This document shows, in pieces, positions 49,664 to 62,205 of a DNA stretch of 64,000 nucleotides. The DNA is from Fasciolopsis buskii (lineage: Eukaryota > Platyhelminthes > Trematoda > Plagiorchiida > Fasciolidae): the NCBI GenBank assembly GCA_008360955.1, contig LUCM01001947.1, positions 141,710 to 205,709 of the forward strand, written 5' to 3'. A model generated the notes under the pieces. The model saw only the letters and a list, made by a program, of their open reading frames with translations. It did no database searches and had not been told where the DNA came from. The number at the start of each line of letters is the position of its first letter. Position 1 is the stretch's first letter. The position numbers were made by a program, and so were the translations under genes.

Positions 49664-49918
49664 GTTCAATGACCTCAAACTTTGTTGATGTTCTCGAACA
49701 AGCATAGCAGCCACACGCGGACCGAACAGCCGAGTAACTTCACCTATATTACGTTGTAGAATGGGGACTTCACGATGCATCAAAGCAGCTTTAACATTCC
49801 ACCGCAAAGTCCGTCTGGAATCCTCGCCGGGAATCAGATGGGATAACCAGGTTCGCTGATATGAATGGTATCGAGATACGGGGTCCTGTCTTTTTACACG
49901 CGCCGTGTTTGTGCCCGA
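49664..49918 (-). CDS. HYLS1-like protein, C-terminal domain exon
   Basis: An 85-codon exon, phase 0 at both ends. It is preceded by a strong pyrimidine tract and acceptor (TTCACAATTCGCTCTAG) and followed by a consensus donor (AAC then GTAAGT). The peptide reads KRQDPVSRYHSYQRTW, then IPGEDSRRTLRWNVKAALM and HREVP. This is the C-terminal signature of HYLS1 (RY..Y...W....PGED.R..LRW.V), a conserved centriolar protein needed for cilium assembly. The known family ends soon after such a motif. Here about 35 more residues follow (RNIGEVTRLFGPRVAAML), an extension to verify. The rest of the gene would lie upstream at higher coordinates on this strand. Confidence 0.82.
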
Positions 49919-50367
49919 CTAGAGCGAATTGTGAAAGGGTGAACAGCAAAACAAAGGACACGAAACCACTCGTATGCATATGACAATTACAAGATTCCAA
50001 AAAAACATTGTGATTAGCAGAGAAATCGTTCAATTGATGAAATACGGCCGATATTTTGTTTTCTGTGGAATAACTGACATAATCCCACCGCAACATTGCT
50101 TGCTGGCTCCACTGGAGTTTGAAATGTCTAGCGTTTTCGCTGAAATCATCACGCGATTAACGAAATCATGCCAGATGTGAAAATTTCTACCGAAATTTTA
50201 ACATCACTGAGCCGCTGTTGATTTACTTCCGATATCCTTATTCGATAGATCCATATAAGTCAACATAATGAGAAATTAGCGCAAATTAAATAAGGACGTT
50301 AAGAAAACAGTGAAGGCTAAGAGGTAGCACTGGGGGAACAGTTTATCATGCACTAAGCATTGCGGTA

Positions 50368-50442
50368 ATATATATATATATATATATATATAAGCAGGAA
50401 GTAGTATCTGGATGCGTAAACAATATATATATATATATATAT
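50368..50442. repeat. Two (TA)n microsatellites
   Basis: TA arrays at 50368-50392 and 50423-50442, 30 bp apart. Confidence 0.95.
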
Positions 50443-50569
50443 CGGTACTGACAGGGTGCCATCGCTATCATGGCTAAGGACGAAAACAATGAGCGAGAAC
50501 GGGGGAAGAAAAGAAACAATGTTTATGGTTCACAACACATGATAATTGTTCCATTCTCTATCTCCTCCT

Positions 50570-50960
50570 CATCGGCCATCCATCGGGATAGATGGGCACT
50601 CAGTTGGCTTGATACTATTCAACTGCTCAAACCGAAGTAGACGGTTGACCTAGGAGCTCCGATCTCGAGCCTTCGATCAAATGGCCTAACCCATAAGCCA
50701 GTGAAACCATCTGAGGATCACGTAACTCACTGGGGACCGGTAACTGATTGTTTAGTTCATGCGCCCTTTAGACGGGGTTAAATATCCTGAGTACCAAATA
50801 GACTCTTGCATCAGATGCTGGGGAGCGTAGTGTCGTATGCTTCGTACCTCGATTTGGAATCAAGACCTAGCCAACTCCCTTAGACTGATTATCAATGACC
50901 GGTCATCCCGATGGAGGGCGCCGGGCATTTGCCTTCATCCTACCGATTTGGTGAGAACAT
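50570..50960 (-). repeat. Dispersed repeat Y, copy 1 (tRNA-like head)
   Basis: The minus strand shares AAGGGAGTTGGCTAGGTCTT and neighbouring words with 59940-60260 (plus strand). Near 50640-50700 the minus strand carries an A-box-like TGGCTTATGGGTTAGG and a B-box-like GGCTCGAGATC, suggesting a tRNA-derived SINE. Diverged. Confidence 0.45.
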
Positions 50961-51150
50961 CTCGATCACAAAAAGGGAGAGCGTAAGACATCATCAGCGG
51001 AGATGCAGGTCATTTGGAAGCATTTCGGGAGATGTTCGGAGGGAAGGCAGCCAACTCGGAGCCTGAGACTCGACCGTGCTGAGACATTTGAAGGCCGTTT
51101 TATTCAATTGGTGAAACTGAACAAGCCGAAGAATTCCGAAGAACGTTTAC

Positions 51151-51288
51151 CTGGTTTCGCTTTCTCTCACTTCGGCTGGCTTCTTGGAGGGAGCAGTCAG
51201 TTTCGTTAATGCTTCTGATCGTAGCTGCTCGTGTTTGTCGAATGACAATAATTCTCTCACGCAGATGTCGATTCAGTTCATCTCTCAT
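51151..51288 (-). CDS. Candidate coding exon, unknown protein
   Basis: From ATG at 51288, 46 codons (MRDELNRHLRERIIVIRQTR...) run to AACCAG with a good donor (GTAAAC). They end in phase 0, like the HYLS1-like exon that lies next on the same strand. An in-frame TGA lies shortly upstream, so this would be a first coding exon or start at an AG inside it. The peptide looks helical and charged. It could belong to the HYLS1-like gene or be chance. Confidence 0.3.
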
Positions 51289-51853
51289 TGACGAAAGCCG
51301 TACGCCGTTTAGTTCATTTCAAATTTTCACATTCTATAACTTTGCAACGATATGCTATGGTTTCAGTCGCCACTGCACAGCCTCATCTAATTGAAAGAGG
51401 AACAGACAAGAAGTGGGGTAAGGTCAACTGCGAGATAATACACTTAAGGAATACGCAGAAGAAGAAGCATTCCGAATGCATGAACGCCAATGACTGCAGC
51501 ATTCATTCGCATCACCTATTGTCTCCCATCATTGCTTAGGTCAATTTTGTAGACCCCAATCCGATCGCTGAACTGGACATACACAGACAAAGATTTTCAT
51601 ACCTTTTTGCCATGTTATCAACTGACCACTCAAATCCACACTGTCTCGGACAACAGCGCAAAAACAAGGCAGATGTTCTATGGAGACAGGCAAGACATGA
51701 TCCAACCATCTCAATCTATACGTCGCTTATTCGAAAGATTGAACTCAATGGCCCAGTACATTACGTCTAAATTTTCAGTTACTAACACCACAAAGATACC
51801 GGTTTTCAAACACCGACAGTCTCCGCAAGTCTTCTAACCACAACGGCCATTTT

Positions 51854-52860
51854 TCAGAGCCTTACGGTGGGACCGACATCACTGCCGCTGTGTAACTTCG
51901 ACCTTTGATCGAAAACCGGATGTCGGGAGCATTGATGCCCCAAATTGGTGAGTGTCGTTCGGAGCTTCTGCACACGGGTAGAAAGCTCATCCGATATACG
52001 ACCACTTGGCCTGAGACAAGTACCTAAATACTTAAGCCTATTTGCTTTACCGAATCCCTCCACTGCAGGAACAAGGCTCGGCTTGGATCTAATCCAATTT
52101 TGCACTTGGTAAGTTCAAAACGCATTCCAAATTTACCTACACTATTGTCTAGGCGATCGGGAAGAATTTGCAACTTACTTTAGTCTTCGCCCAATAGCAC
52201 GACATTAGCAGTATAGTCTAAATCAGTCAACCCACTGTCAGAGCAAACTTTAATGTCGCCAATCTCAGATAAAGATAGGATGATTTCCACTATCATCTAA
52301 GTGACAAAGTTGAAAGAAGTTAAAAGGGTCCATGCTGATCAACACTTCTCGTGGTGAAATCTGGGGAAAGATCGCCGAAAGCATGAGCACCGCTTTGGTT
52401 GGTCAAATTTGAAATTAAAGAAATGAAATGAATTTCTCTGGCACACACCTAATTGCGAGGAAACGATACGGAATCGCATGATCGGCTGAGTAGAATAAAA
52501 CTTTTAGATCAGGGAAGACATAGATCGTAGGATCACGGAAGTTGTGTCTATGTTCCAAGATTTGCTGCACAGTAAATGTGCGTTCAATGCAACCCCGATC
52601 GGGTCGGAACCCGGCTTGAATCTCTGACATTTACCTACCCCGAGTACTAGATAATCAGCGAAGGATTATGCCCGCGAGCTATTTTTTGCAAGGCATACCA
52701 AACTTATTTTTTCGTCTTTGTCACATGAAGACTTATTACCTTACGTTTAAATCGGAACAATCACCGATTCACGTCAGTCCTTTGGAGTTTCTTCTCTGCT
52801 CGGATTGATCCCGGGGGGTTTGCTAACTTCGATGTTGACACTTCACTACCGTCTTTGAGG
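51854..52860 (-). mobile_element. RTE-like LINE fragment (reverse transcriptase), decayed
   Basis: In minus-strand order it has an entry motif (ESVIVPI) at about 52750, a fingers motif (IQAGFRPDRGCIERTF), and a palm region (DLKVLFYSADHAI) at 52415-52630. The catalytic box is eroded to LDYTANVVLLGED near 52200, where YADD has become YTAN. The thumb is at 51854-52105 (RLKYLGTCLRPSGRISDELS). It is the same family as 42059-43550. Frameshifts, stops and loss of the catalytic Asp pair show it is dead. Confidence 0.75.
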
Positions 52861-55800
52861 ATGGATAGAGATAACCTATCCAAAGCCAGATATTCTCTTA
52901 ATCATTTCAGAAAACATATCTTCTTGATAATAACCAATTCCGATGGAGGATTTCTTTCCAACTGCAAATTCTCGCCTGTAGAAGTAGATGAGAGACCAAT
53001 TGTCAAACTCGTTAATACACCGAACCTAGTGAGACCTTATGCAGTTCTATGCCACTTCAAGCCCTAGGGTCAAGGTTGCCGATTTCTCTAACCCCCGCGT
53101 GGTGGACTCTATTGGCTACGGGACGCATCCCTTCCACTGTACTCATGCTTCGAGCATGTAGTAAAAAAACGAAAGTGCTACAACGACACATATGGACTGT
53201 AAACCAAAAATGAACCTTTGACTCAAAAGTCAACGACTACATTCAATTCACATACGGTCGCCCTCGATCGATATTAGACACTAGCTAATTACACTCATGT
53301 TCTATCTTCAATAGGTAAAAAGAACAAAACTGTCAAAGCTTGGTCTCCAAGCAACAATGATCCGCTCATCCGTGTCTAGAGTAAAAAACCGCCCGTAATT
53401 TTGGTGCGAGTGGTATTAAAATTGCGATGAGCGACCATTGTTTTGAATATCAGTCATTAACACACATCTGTAGAAGTCCCTGCGCCTACGCACTCAACGG
53501 CTGGTAAACTTTAAGAAGCAACTTTTCTTCTCTGAATACCTTTCTGATAACCTGAGTTTTAGCAACTGTTTGGTTATCAAATATGTTAAGGGAACGGCAT
53601 TCGGTATGCCCTATTCTGATAATCCTGTAGTCCCATTCTTTGAAACCACATCACAGTGTGTGCTGAGTGGTCATTACTTAATCATAACCTTATTATTAAC
53701 ACAAAAATGATCTACATCTTGTTCTTTTTAAAAAGATGAAAGATAGACAGAGGTTCTGTAACCTAACGATAGACTGCGTACTGCTAATAGATATCTGACC
53801 ATTCTTTTATCTATGAAATATCCAAGCGTGATTGCAAAACGTAATCCGAGGCTGTTTTTGTAAAAAAGAAAAATAGAAACTTCACTTTTTATGCTTACCG
53901 TCTAAAAAAGTTTCCGATCTCGTCTTGCTCAACAAATATTTTGTCTTACTGGCTTTATAGACCTACTGTAATCTATCTGGGTCTTCTCGCGAAGTACCTA
54001 TTTCCAGATACAGCCCATATTCTTTAGCACCAAGACCCACAGCACACAAAATATTAGACCACAAATTTGCTTTGAAAACGGCCACTTAAATTTCAAGTTC
54101 AGCCTATGCGTGCGAAGTTTGAAACTCACCGCATCCCCACCAAACTATCGGCAAATTCATACCACTTGACCGATGCGCGCATAAGTTCGCACGATGAGTG
54201 ATGAACACACCAATATTGATTTGGCATGCTTCAAAAATGAACGACCACCATGTCAACGCAGTTTTTTTGCTGGAAACTGGTGGGCCCAAACTTCAGTCTC
54301 TGAGCCTCGCATTTGTTCCATAGATCAAATCATTTTAGTTTGTGCACTGCCATAATCGAACACGGATGTCTGTTGCAAAAAACAAACTCCGAGGCTCTGG
54401 GTGTCCCAGCCAGTGAAAACTTCCCCGGTTAGGCTTCTGGATGCTGTGACATGGTGCTCCTTGATCTTTCGACTGTGCACCAGTCTCCTTTCATAATTTC
54501 ACCAAGTGCTCGTCATCAATTTAAGCACTCATGTCATATTTATTTATCTATCGAATAGAGACGAAAATCCGGGGCTTGTCCCTTTTTGCTTCGACTCCTG
54601 GTCGCTTCAGCTAAACCGCATACAAGACCGATCTGTTCAGCAAATAAAACAAAAAGATCGCATCCTGTCCTGGGAACGATGCGCGATAGCATAATCGAAT
54701 AAGTAAACCTCGCAATCTTCCAAAAAGACAAGGACGACATATGATTACAGGGCGAGAGTCCAAGTGATTATTCTGCGGATTCGTCCGTTATCATCGGCCT
54801 AAGTGTCCAATACGAGACTCCGTGGTAAGAAGGGCTGTTTTAGGAACATCCATCGCTTCAAAATACCATGACAAGCATGTCTTGTGGTTACCTAGATCTG
54901 TCTGCCCTCCACTATTGTCATAATAAAGTCACAACCCTGTTGATTCTAACAACACCATGGTTGGCACTGATGTCTCATCACAGAAAATCACGTCACGGTT
55001 TCAGCTATGGCGAAATACAGGTGAAAATCCGGAAACTTAAGCAACGAAGAACTCGTGAAGCTGTCCAAATTCATTTCTGGGGCGACAAGCCCATAATAGT
55101 AGTCTGTGGCTCGACAGCTGCACACATACATACGTTCTCTTTATCCCGTGACTCCATTACTAATTTCAAACCGAATGCCGCTAAATTTTAATGTTACACT
55201 AATTCGAAAGAATGGTTTATTGTAGCGAAATAGAAAAAACGTCTGAGGTCAGATAATCGAGTCATCCTTGGCAGACTCGGGTCCTAGGCATTAAGAAGAC
55301 CACAGAATACGGGTGACCATTGATTATAAACAATCAGTCGGCATACACTACGGGACATGCCCGAGGATTGACGGATTACTAAAGAATATCACGAAATACT
55401 CCTTGCATAGCATACTGCATCTGAAAGGCCCATATCACCAGATTCCAATGAGGGGCGAAGGGGAGAGCCGTACAGCTTTGGTAACCTGTAGGAGCCCTCA
55501 TCAGTTCCGTCGCATCTCTTTTTGGAGTGACTAACGGATTAGCATGCCTTTAGCGAACGATCGGATTAGGGAGAAAACATGGCCCCGTCGAAATCCCAGG
55601 CTTTGCTCATCAGAAAGTAAGCAAGTCAACTTGAATCTCGACGAAAATATTGGGAACCAGTGGCAATTACGTTTACTTTTCGGTATGAGTTTTAGACAGA
55701 AATCTCCGACGTTGAATTTGATACTAGAAAATACTATTGCTATTATTAATAAAATAGTTACTTTTGCCAAAAGATTCCGAATACGACCTAGGAAATAAAA

Positions 55801-56095
55801 GTTAAACATCTGAGTGGTAAAAAGTTAGAAATTATCTGAAACCAATCAGCTCACCGCACTTCGTATGTCATCGACATGAATGACCCAGTTAGTTTTTTTT
55901 TCAGATGGAAACTTTTACTGCAATGTATCGGACAGGCGGTGGTTCCTGCAAACACTTTAGACAAAATACTACAGACCACCAAAACATGACTTCGAAAATC
56001 GGATTCTTAATTATTAGATTCTTACTGATACTGACTCCTAAGATTGCGTGCGGCGACCAGAAATGTGGATAACTCAATGAACACTTGAAACTCAC
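52861..56095. other. No supported gene
   Basis: Non-coding sequence, presumably intergenic or intronic to the minus-strand candidate exons. Frames such as 54868-55191 and 55544-55798 are open on both strands or unrecognisable. Confidence 0.35.
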
Positions 56096-56536
56096 TCGGT
56101 TCGATTGTGAGAAACTGGTGCGACGTCCCGTGGAAGTTGTGCTTAGACGAGAATGCCATTCATGTACCTTCGCAACGGGATTTTCCGGGAATCGGGCAGA
56201 TCGAACTCCAGAATGTTCTGAACCATCAGTATAAACAGAACCTCTGAACGAGCATGGACTGTTACAGGATTCACCCAACCGAAAAGGGTACACTGACGTA
56301 GATTTTAGTGCACTGCGCTCGGGCTCAGGGCCGATTTTTAGTTTACGACCGGCTGACAAACTGCGACGACGTGACCGTCGTCCGACAGAAGGTGGCCGTT
56401 TGAACCGACGGTCTGTGGAATTGCTTCGAGAACGTGCGCTAGTGCATCGTGAAGAGTTCCTTTTTGATCCATCTGTGGAATAGTTCGTCTCCAGGATTTG
56501 TGGTTTTGAGCTATCAATGGGACCGTTCCCATCGCG
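56096..56536 (-). CDS. Candidate coding exon, Ser/Arg-rich
   Basis: 147 consecutive open codons on the minus strand lie between a long pyrimidine tract (CTGCTTCCCTTTTTTATCTG then AAG) and a donor GTGAGT after CGA. The peptide is rich in Ser and Arg (SSRCTSARSRSNSTDRR, VGRRSRRRSLSAGRK) with two YTDGS/STDGS words. Both ends are phase 0. A competing frame over 56338-56532 (TLHDALAHVLEAIP, HLLSDDGHVVAVCQP) ends at a TAA and is the one phase-compatible with the small exon at 56624-56692. The region is very probably exonic, but the true frame is not settled. It may be an upstream exon of the HYLS1-like gene. Confidence 0.5.
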
Positions 56537-56623
56537 CTTCAGATAAAAAAGGGAAGCAGAAACAGATTATGGAAAGTCAGGGACTGACTGTTGGCTATCT
56601 AGAATTTGCAGGCAGGTATTTAC

Positions 56624-56692
56624 CATGTGCTAACAACGCTCAATCCACCACGGTAGCATCGAGCAGCTCCTTCACTGTTATCAATGTCCGAA
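56624..56692 (-). CDS. Candidate small exon upstream of an 87-bp intron
   Basis: On the minus strand a strong acceptor (TTCTTCCCGGGTTCCTGTTG then CAG) precedes 69 bp open in one frame only (SDIDNSEGAARCYRGGLSVVST), which end at a GTAAAT donor. The 87-bp intron that follows ends in a pyrimidine tract at 56537. The exon leaves phase 2, so a simple join enters the competing frame of the next exon. Confidence 0.35.
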
Positions 56693-56795
56693 CTGCAACA
56701 GGAACCCGGGAAGAACTATTTCGAGTAGAGTGCTTTGGTCATTACATCAACTGGACAGGCTCAACCACTTGTTGAACGTCTTGCACGGTGATTCT

Positions 56796-56880
56796 CGACA
56801 AGGATGAAATAGCTGTGAATTGCTTCAGTGGTTTCTTAACAGTGAGTTCAGCGCTGATACCACGTGATGAATAATCCCTT
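56796..56880 (+). mobile_element. SINE family 2, partial and diverged
   Basis: ACAAGGATGAAATAGCTG followed by GTTTCTTAACAGTGAGTTCA and GCTGATACCACGTGATGAAT aligns with the body of 35562-35735. The tRNA-like head is missing. Confidence 0.5.
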
Positions 56881-57759
56881 CCAATTTCGAACATCTTACG
56901 ACTCATGTTGATATTTAAGGTCTGCTAACAAGAAACACTTTAAAACAATTGAATCCGTTAGAACAAAGTATTTAGTAGAAGGAAGCAGATAGTGACTGTA
57001 AAGGGGGGCTACGTGCAGATGCCAAAAGTGCAAGGTCATCTTGCTTCGGTCCGATGAGTTATGCAAGCGTAAAACGCGATCGTACCCGGAAGAACAGGAC
57101 TGAAGGCCAAACGCGTTTGACGTCAGTTGGACAACACACGGACTTGAAATAGGACCGAGTGCGAGCCGAGGGCAAGTAGGGAACAAGCTACGTACCTTAG
57201 CCCGTGGACTTATTGAGAGTTGTCTGGGTTTGTGATATTCTCAGAGGCGAGCGAGGGCAACATTCGATGTGAAGGCCAAAGAATAGACAATGGGGTCGTC
57301 AGACGGAGAGAAATAACCTAAAAAACTATCTTGCGTGGACCTACATAAATCATTTGATGACTACAAATAAATGAAACCGTCGCGCTGAGCGGCCCGAGGC
57401 AAGCTGATCGTTCTTGCCTGATTAGGCGGGCTGGGAGTGAATTACAGTCGAGATGATCAACTGAAAGCGATCGAGTTAGCAACCTTGACAAACAAGATCT
57501 TAAAACAGTGAGAAGTCCGAAATTGAATAATTCACCTACCCATGTTCTATATCTACAGCAAAGAGGGGTTGTAATACAATAGTTTTTAATAAAAAATCTG
57601 TGTTGACTCCCTCCGGTCATCAAAGACAGTTTATTCTACGCGCAGCCATTTTGGAAGCCTTGTTGGCTGCCCTTTCGGCGTAGACTAGGAGACGCAACTT
57701 GCACTCAGTTTCTTCGGCTAGCTTGATCTTATTTTCATCCTGTTAGTTTATTTGCAAAC

Positions 57760-57794
<35 letters not shown>

Positions 57795-59939
57795 GTTCCA
57801 CAGTATTCATGACTTTATTGTTATCTTCAGAGCCCTCCATCTGACTACCTATACGTGTGGACTAAGCGAACTGTCCGTGCCTGTCTAACCGTCACATACG
57901 TGGCGGTTCTCAACCGCAAACATCAAACTTAGTGGGCTAACTCACCACGCCACACTATATAGCCCTTCCCACCGCCTGTATGCTTCACCCTCTACGTCCT
58001 GACTCGGACCTACTGACGCTAATCGACCTCCGATTATCACAAAGGCGTCCATTTCGGTTTTCGAACACAGTTCAGTAATCCGTCTGGAAGCTCCTTCTGT
58101 TTCGTAAAAGATTATTTTCTTCGTTGTGCGGTTTACGATTGCCTGGTTCGCTCTACTCTGTCCAGAAGGAATGCTCTTAATCACAACTGCTCGTACGTTC
58201 TGTTTAGACTTAGTACCAATTCCATCGTATTGGCTGCCATCTGCCCTGTTGCTACTCTCTCAATGAGACGGCCATATACATTGATTTTATCAATCTTCAC
58301 GTCCTCTGAATGACCGTCTATATAATTTGGGACTGCATGAGATTTGCTACCGTCGATTTATGGAATGCTAAGCTGTGCAGATTCCATACTTAGGGTTCCA
58401 ATCGTGAATAGAATGGTATCGCTGTACCCGTAAATTCCGTGAAATTACCTCATCTTGCTCTTGTTTAAGTTGGTCCTCCACTCCATTCTGGGTGTTCACG
58501 CGTGTGTGACTTTGGTTGTCAAGGATAAATCATCTCAGCACTGGGACGAATACGGATTTCAGAAAAACCTAGGTTGTAACCAGAAACATCAACCATTCTT
58601 TTTACTTCTTTCATCATCGACACCGCGAAGATTACATGCAAGAAAAATCACGGCCAGTTGTGGGCTTTGGAAGAAGAAAACGGCCGGTGATAGAATGATC
58701 GGAATATGAGAGACTAGGTTTCGGAGTGTATCGATAATCTTGCAAGCCTCGAAATGGGATGGAAAACTTTGGTAAGTACTTTCAAAATATGCCTGCCAGG
58801 AAAGTAACTGCTGTGCGGCATGAGTGCTTGACACATTTTGAGCAATGTCATAAATGCTCCCACCTGCTTTCCTCAGAATTTATTTTAATCGTGTGATATT
58901 ATGATCAACTTTCAGTTTTAGTTCAGTCGGTTGTCGTTCCCGATGCCAGACTAGCCGAAAACGTGTCAGCTGAGCAGAAGAGAGCGAAGTCACAGAAGTG
59001 TCTATTCACTGAATATGGGTGTCTAAATTTTGTCACCTAAGACATGAGATATGAGAAAGTTTTCTAAATATGTTGTCTAGGTTCATGGCAAAATGATTCT
59101 AAAAGGTATTGAAGAACAGACACAACTTGGATAACGAACGCATATGGACATGGTTTCTTCGATATTATCTTGGGTATCGGTGGCAAAAGCCGGATGTCGG
59201 TTGAATTTCAAGAATTACTATTCTATTTATGCAGGGATTTACTAGGTATTTTAAAGGAGAAATGGTTTTCATTACTTTTTGCCCTGAGTTAGAATGAAAC
59301 TATAGATCTGTCCAAATCACATTGAAATGGTTCTAAACAATTCTACCGTCGTTGGCTTTGGAACGAAAATGGTGGGGTGCGAAGCACTATTCGTCTGGTA
59401 ACTACCAAATTGCTGCAATAAATCAAGAGTAAGGGTAAACCAGTATAGTAGTGAACGGAAAACAGCACGCCGCGCCAACTAGTTGCATCCGAGTATCATT
59501 CAAATGCTTGTGACGAGGTTAGACCTAATGTGACTATCAGTGACCGACATCGAAAAACTCTGTGTTTATTTGCGGGGGGTTACCAGCATAAAGACAAATT
59601 TGAAGTTCTGATGAAATCACAAGCACCGGTCACAAATTCGACGACAGTATTAGCTCGTTCTTATTAATTCACAGTAAATGTAACAGATGAGAAGACAGCC
59701 TAGTAGCTAGTAGTGAATAGACAAGTTCTATACACTAAGCACAAAGCAACGGATAATCAACCCTGGTGCCTCCAAACGTCTCGAAATAGTCAAGGTAGGT
59801 GTCACAGGCTTCGAGGTTACTGCGCGTCCTGAACGTCCAGCAAAATACTCCTAAATAATTGTGCGGCTTAAACACCCTCTGTTGAGGAAGTTATATTCAA
59901 TTCAATCCTGTGGAGTTTCACTCACAAAAGGGCGAGGAT
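56881..59939. other. No assigned gene; (TA)n at 57763-57790
   Basis: Mostly non-coding. A possible mini-exon on the minus strand at about 57190-57240 has a good acceptor (CTCGCTCGCCTCTGAG) and a GTACGT donor but only 16 codons. The frame 57942-58184 (minus) is open without a recognisable domain, and 57895-57960 has a tRNA-like GGTTGAGAACC box. Confidence 0.35.
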
Positions 59940-60260
59940 GATGACTGCGTGGGGCCTTTTACCAGACTGACGGACTCTTGGCAGTTAGCCAAGGAGAGCT
60001 AGCTAAACCCTGATTCTAAACCAAAAAATTGGGTGGCTTACTAAGCATGCGGCATAGTTTACCGATATCTGAAGTGAGTGAGAACTGGGCAACAAGCAAA
60101 TCTGACTTCATTCGAAGGGAGAATGGAGTGATCAACCACTTACTGGCCCCAGGGAGTCACGAGACCGGCGGGTTGCTATAATACTTGTCCGTTAGGTGCC
60201 TTGGTTAAAACATCGGGATGGACACTCTAAATCAAGGCCGTACTTTAGTTTGAGAGACCG
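59940..60260 (+). repeat. Dispersed repeat Y, copy 2
   Basis: AAGGAGAGCTAGCTAAACCCTG and flanking words match the reverse complement of 50860-50900. It continues with sequence lacking coding capacity (AGTGAGTGAGAACTGGGCAA, CTGGCCCCAGGGAGTCACGA). Confidence 0.45.
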
Positions 60261-61223
60261 CCGGACCACGGATAACGATGAACAACCGATGAAGGGGTGG
60301 CGATCTTTTTCCCTTGCTCTTTCCTTCTCATTGTTCTCCCTCCTGGCTAGTTTTGCAAATAGATTTGATTTAGCGTAGTAAGCACCTAACAGCGCCAAGT
60401 CTTTCTGACTGCGAACTGCAGCTAATTACGACTAGCATATTTTGTTAATCATCGTCTTATGCACTTGATGAAAAGTTCTTGAAGAGCCATATGGATTAAG
60501 CTACTACTCATGGATTTGTTTGCGACGAGACCTAGACCTTTTTCAAACCGTGGGCAATATTTTGTAAATCAAAAAGGAGAAACTTCGATCATTTTCGAGT
60601 CTCAGAAATCTTCAATCGATTCTATCATCCGGCCATTATCATTGGTAACCACTCACTCCAGTGAGAAAAGCCAAGTTGATCAGACACAACAACCGCTTAT
60701 TAGTAAGAATCAAATGGTGTATATTGATTTCCTATGATCGACGCTCACTAGCCAATTATTTTGCTGGTTATCATGCGGATTTTTCCCTCAGCTTGTCGAT
60801 CCGCGTAATTCGTGCATTGCCAGCGTAGGTGTGCGCAACGGATGTGACGGATAGGTATCCAGTAACCTTACAGGCGAATAATCACAAAGATTGCCCATGT
60901 TCAGAGAGCAATCGCTTTTAGTTTTACGCGACTCCTTACTGCTATAGGACAGACCGACTTTGTGGGACATCAAGAAAACGTACGCAATCTCTTCAAAACT
61001 ATTGGATGGAAATCGTGGCAAATTATTTTGTTAGGTATAGGCTTCAGACCCCGTTCCTGAGGGTGTACCAACAGATATACTACGGCCGATACTAAATATT
61101 GATTCGGAGAGCCTAAGACAGTGTTTGCGGGCAAAACAACATCACATTATCGCAGACCTAGACTTCACTACCAGGAGTAAACTATTGTTACGAGGATAAA
61201 CTATAGCAATCAAAAAATCTCAC
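60261..61223. other. No supported gene
   Basis: Short frames on both strands (60510-60737 plus; 60788-61021 minus) lack recognisable domains or convincing splice sites. Confidence 0.35.
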
Positions 61224-61516
61224 CTTTTTGTTGCAACCCTTGCACATGTGGATGGCCTGTGAATTCGTCGGGATAGCGGCACAGGGTCCATGCCCCTTAT
61301 TCGGTAGAATTACTTTCAAATGTCGAACAGGCACAGATGCAGACATGGAGCCATTTAGCTGTGAACCTGGGCATGATAGCAAACCGGACTCAGTACCAAC
61401 GGAAATTGGGGGCGGCTTCTGTAGACTCAAATCTCCATTTGTAAAGGAATTTCCGGTATGTGTTTTCGGCGAAGTGGTCGAGTGTTCGGTTGGGCTAACC
61501 CGCGAGACGCATTTCC
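61224..61516 (-). CDS. Candidate coding exon ending in a CxxC pair
   Basis: Open on the minus strand from a weak acceptor (GGTAATTAG) to a donor (AACAAAAAG then GTGAGA), ending in phase 0. The peptide is Ser/Thr/Pro-rich and ends GHGPCAAIPTNSQAIHMCKG, then CNKK. A CxxC at an exon end could be the first half of a LIM or other zinc finger completed in the next exon. I could not find that exon. It may alternatively be an early exon of the same minus-strand gene as 56096-56536. The plus strand is also open for 111 codons. Confidence 0.33.
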
Positions 61517-61999
61517 CTAATTACCGCAAGTGCATAGTAACAGGTTGGTATTTAGTCTCATGAATAAATCGGAAAATTGGTTGAAACAGCAAAATCAGAC
61601 GATCTAGGACCGACATTTCACTTTCCTGTTGGCACACTAAAGTATGGATCCATGGAAACTGACCCCATTTAATTTATCAGAATGTATTGTCACACTGACT
61701 GCACTAAGATTAATATTGTTGATATTGACGAGGCAAGCTTTCTAAGGGGCAACGCATATTCGGTTCTCTTACTGATTCCATACTACATCTCGCAATACTA
61801 ACACATCGTAAAAAGGCAATGTGCAAACAGCGTCGATTTCAACGAGGTTGCTTAATGTCAGTAAAAGTCGTCTGGAAACTTACGCAAGATGGTTAAGCTA
61901 GTGAACACCTCACGATAACGGAAAACAAATGTATTTTTTCTATTATATGCAGGAAGCACAAGTGTAATAGAGGGAGCATGGCCCACTAGGGGCCACTAC

Positions 62000-62205
62000 A
62001 TGGGAGAAGGGGACAGGCAATTGTGACCCTGAAAATTGGAGCGGCGCAGAACCAAATAAAGTATAATTAAGTCAGGTGTGGTAGCAAGCCAGACGACAGC
62101 CAGTTGCCGTCTATCTCCAAAGTGGCCGGTAGATTCGGGGTTCAAACCTCTGGTCCTTTTGGTGGCAGACACTTAACCCACTCGACCGCCGCCGGGGAGC
62201 TAAAT
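62000..62205 (-). mobile_element. tRNA-derived SINE, family 3
   Basis: The minus strand begins CCGGCGGCGGTCGAGTGGG with an A-box-like GGTCGAGTGGGTTAAG. A B box (AGGTTTGAACCCCG) follows about 40 bp later, then a body with no coding capacity. The boxes match the RNA polymerase III consensus well. The body differs from families 1 and 2. Confidence 0.55.

Noticed and set aside
57942..58184. 80-codon minus-strand frame with natural-looking composition
   Set aside because: No recognised domain, splice sites or repeat homology. Length is within chance.
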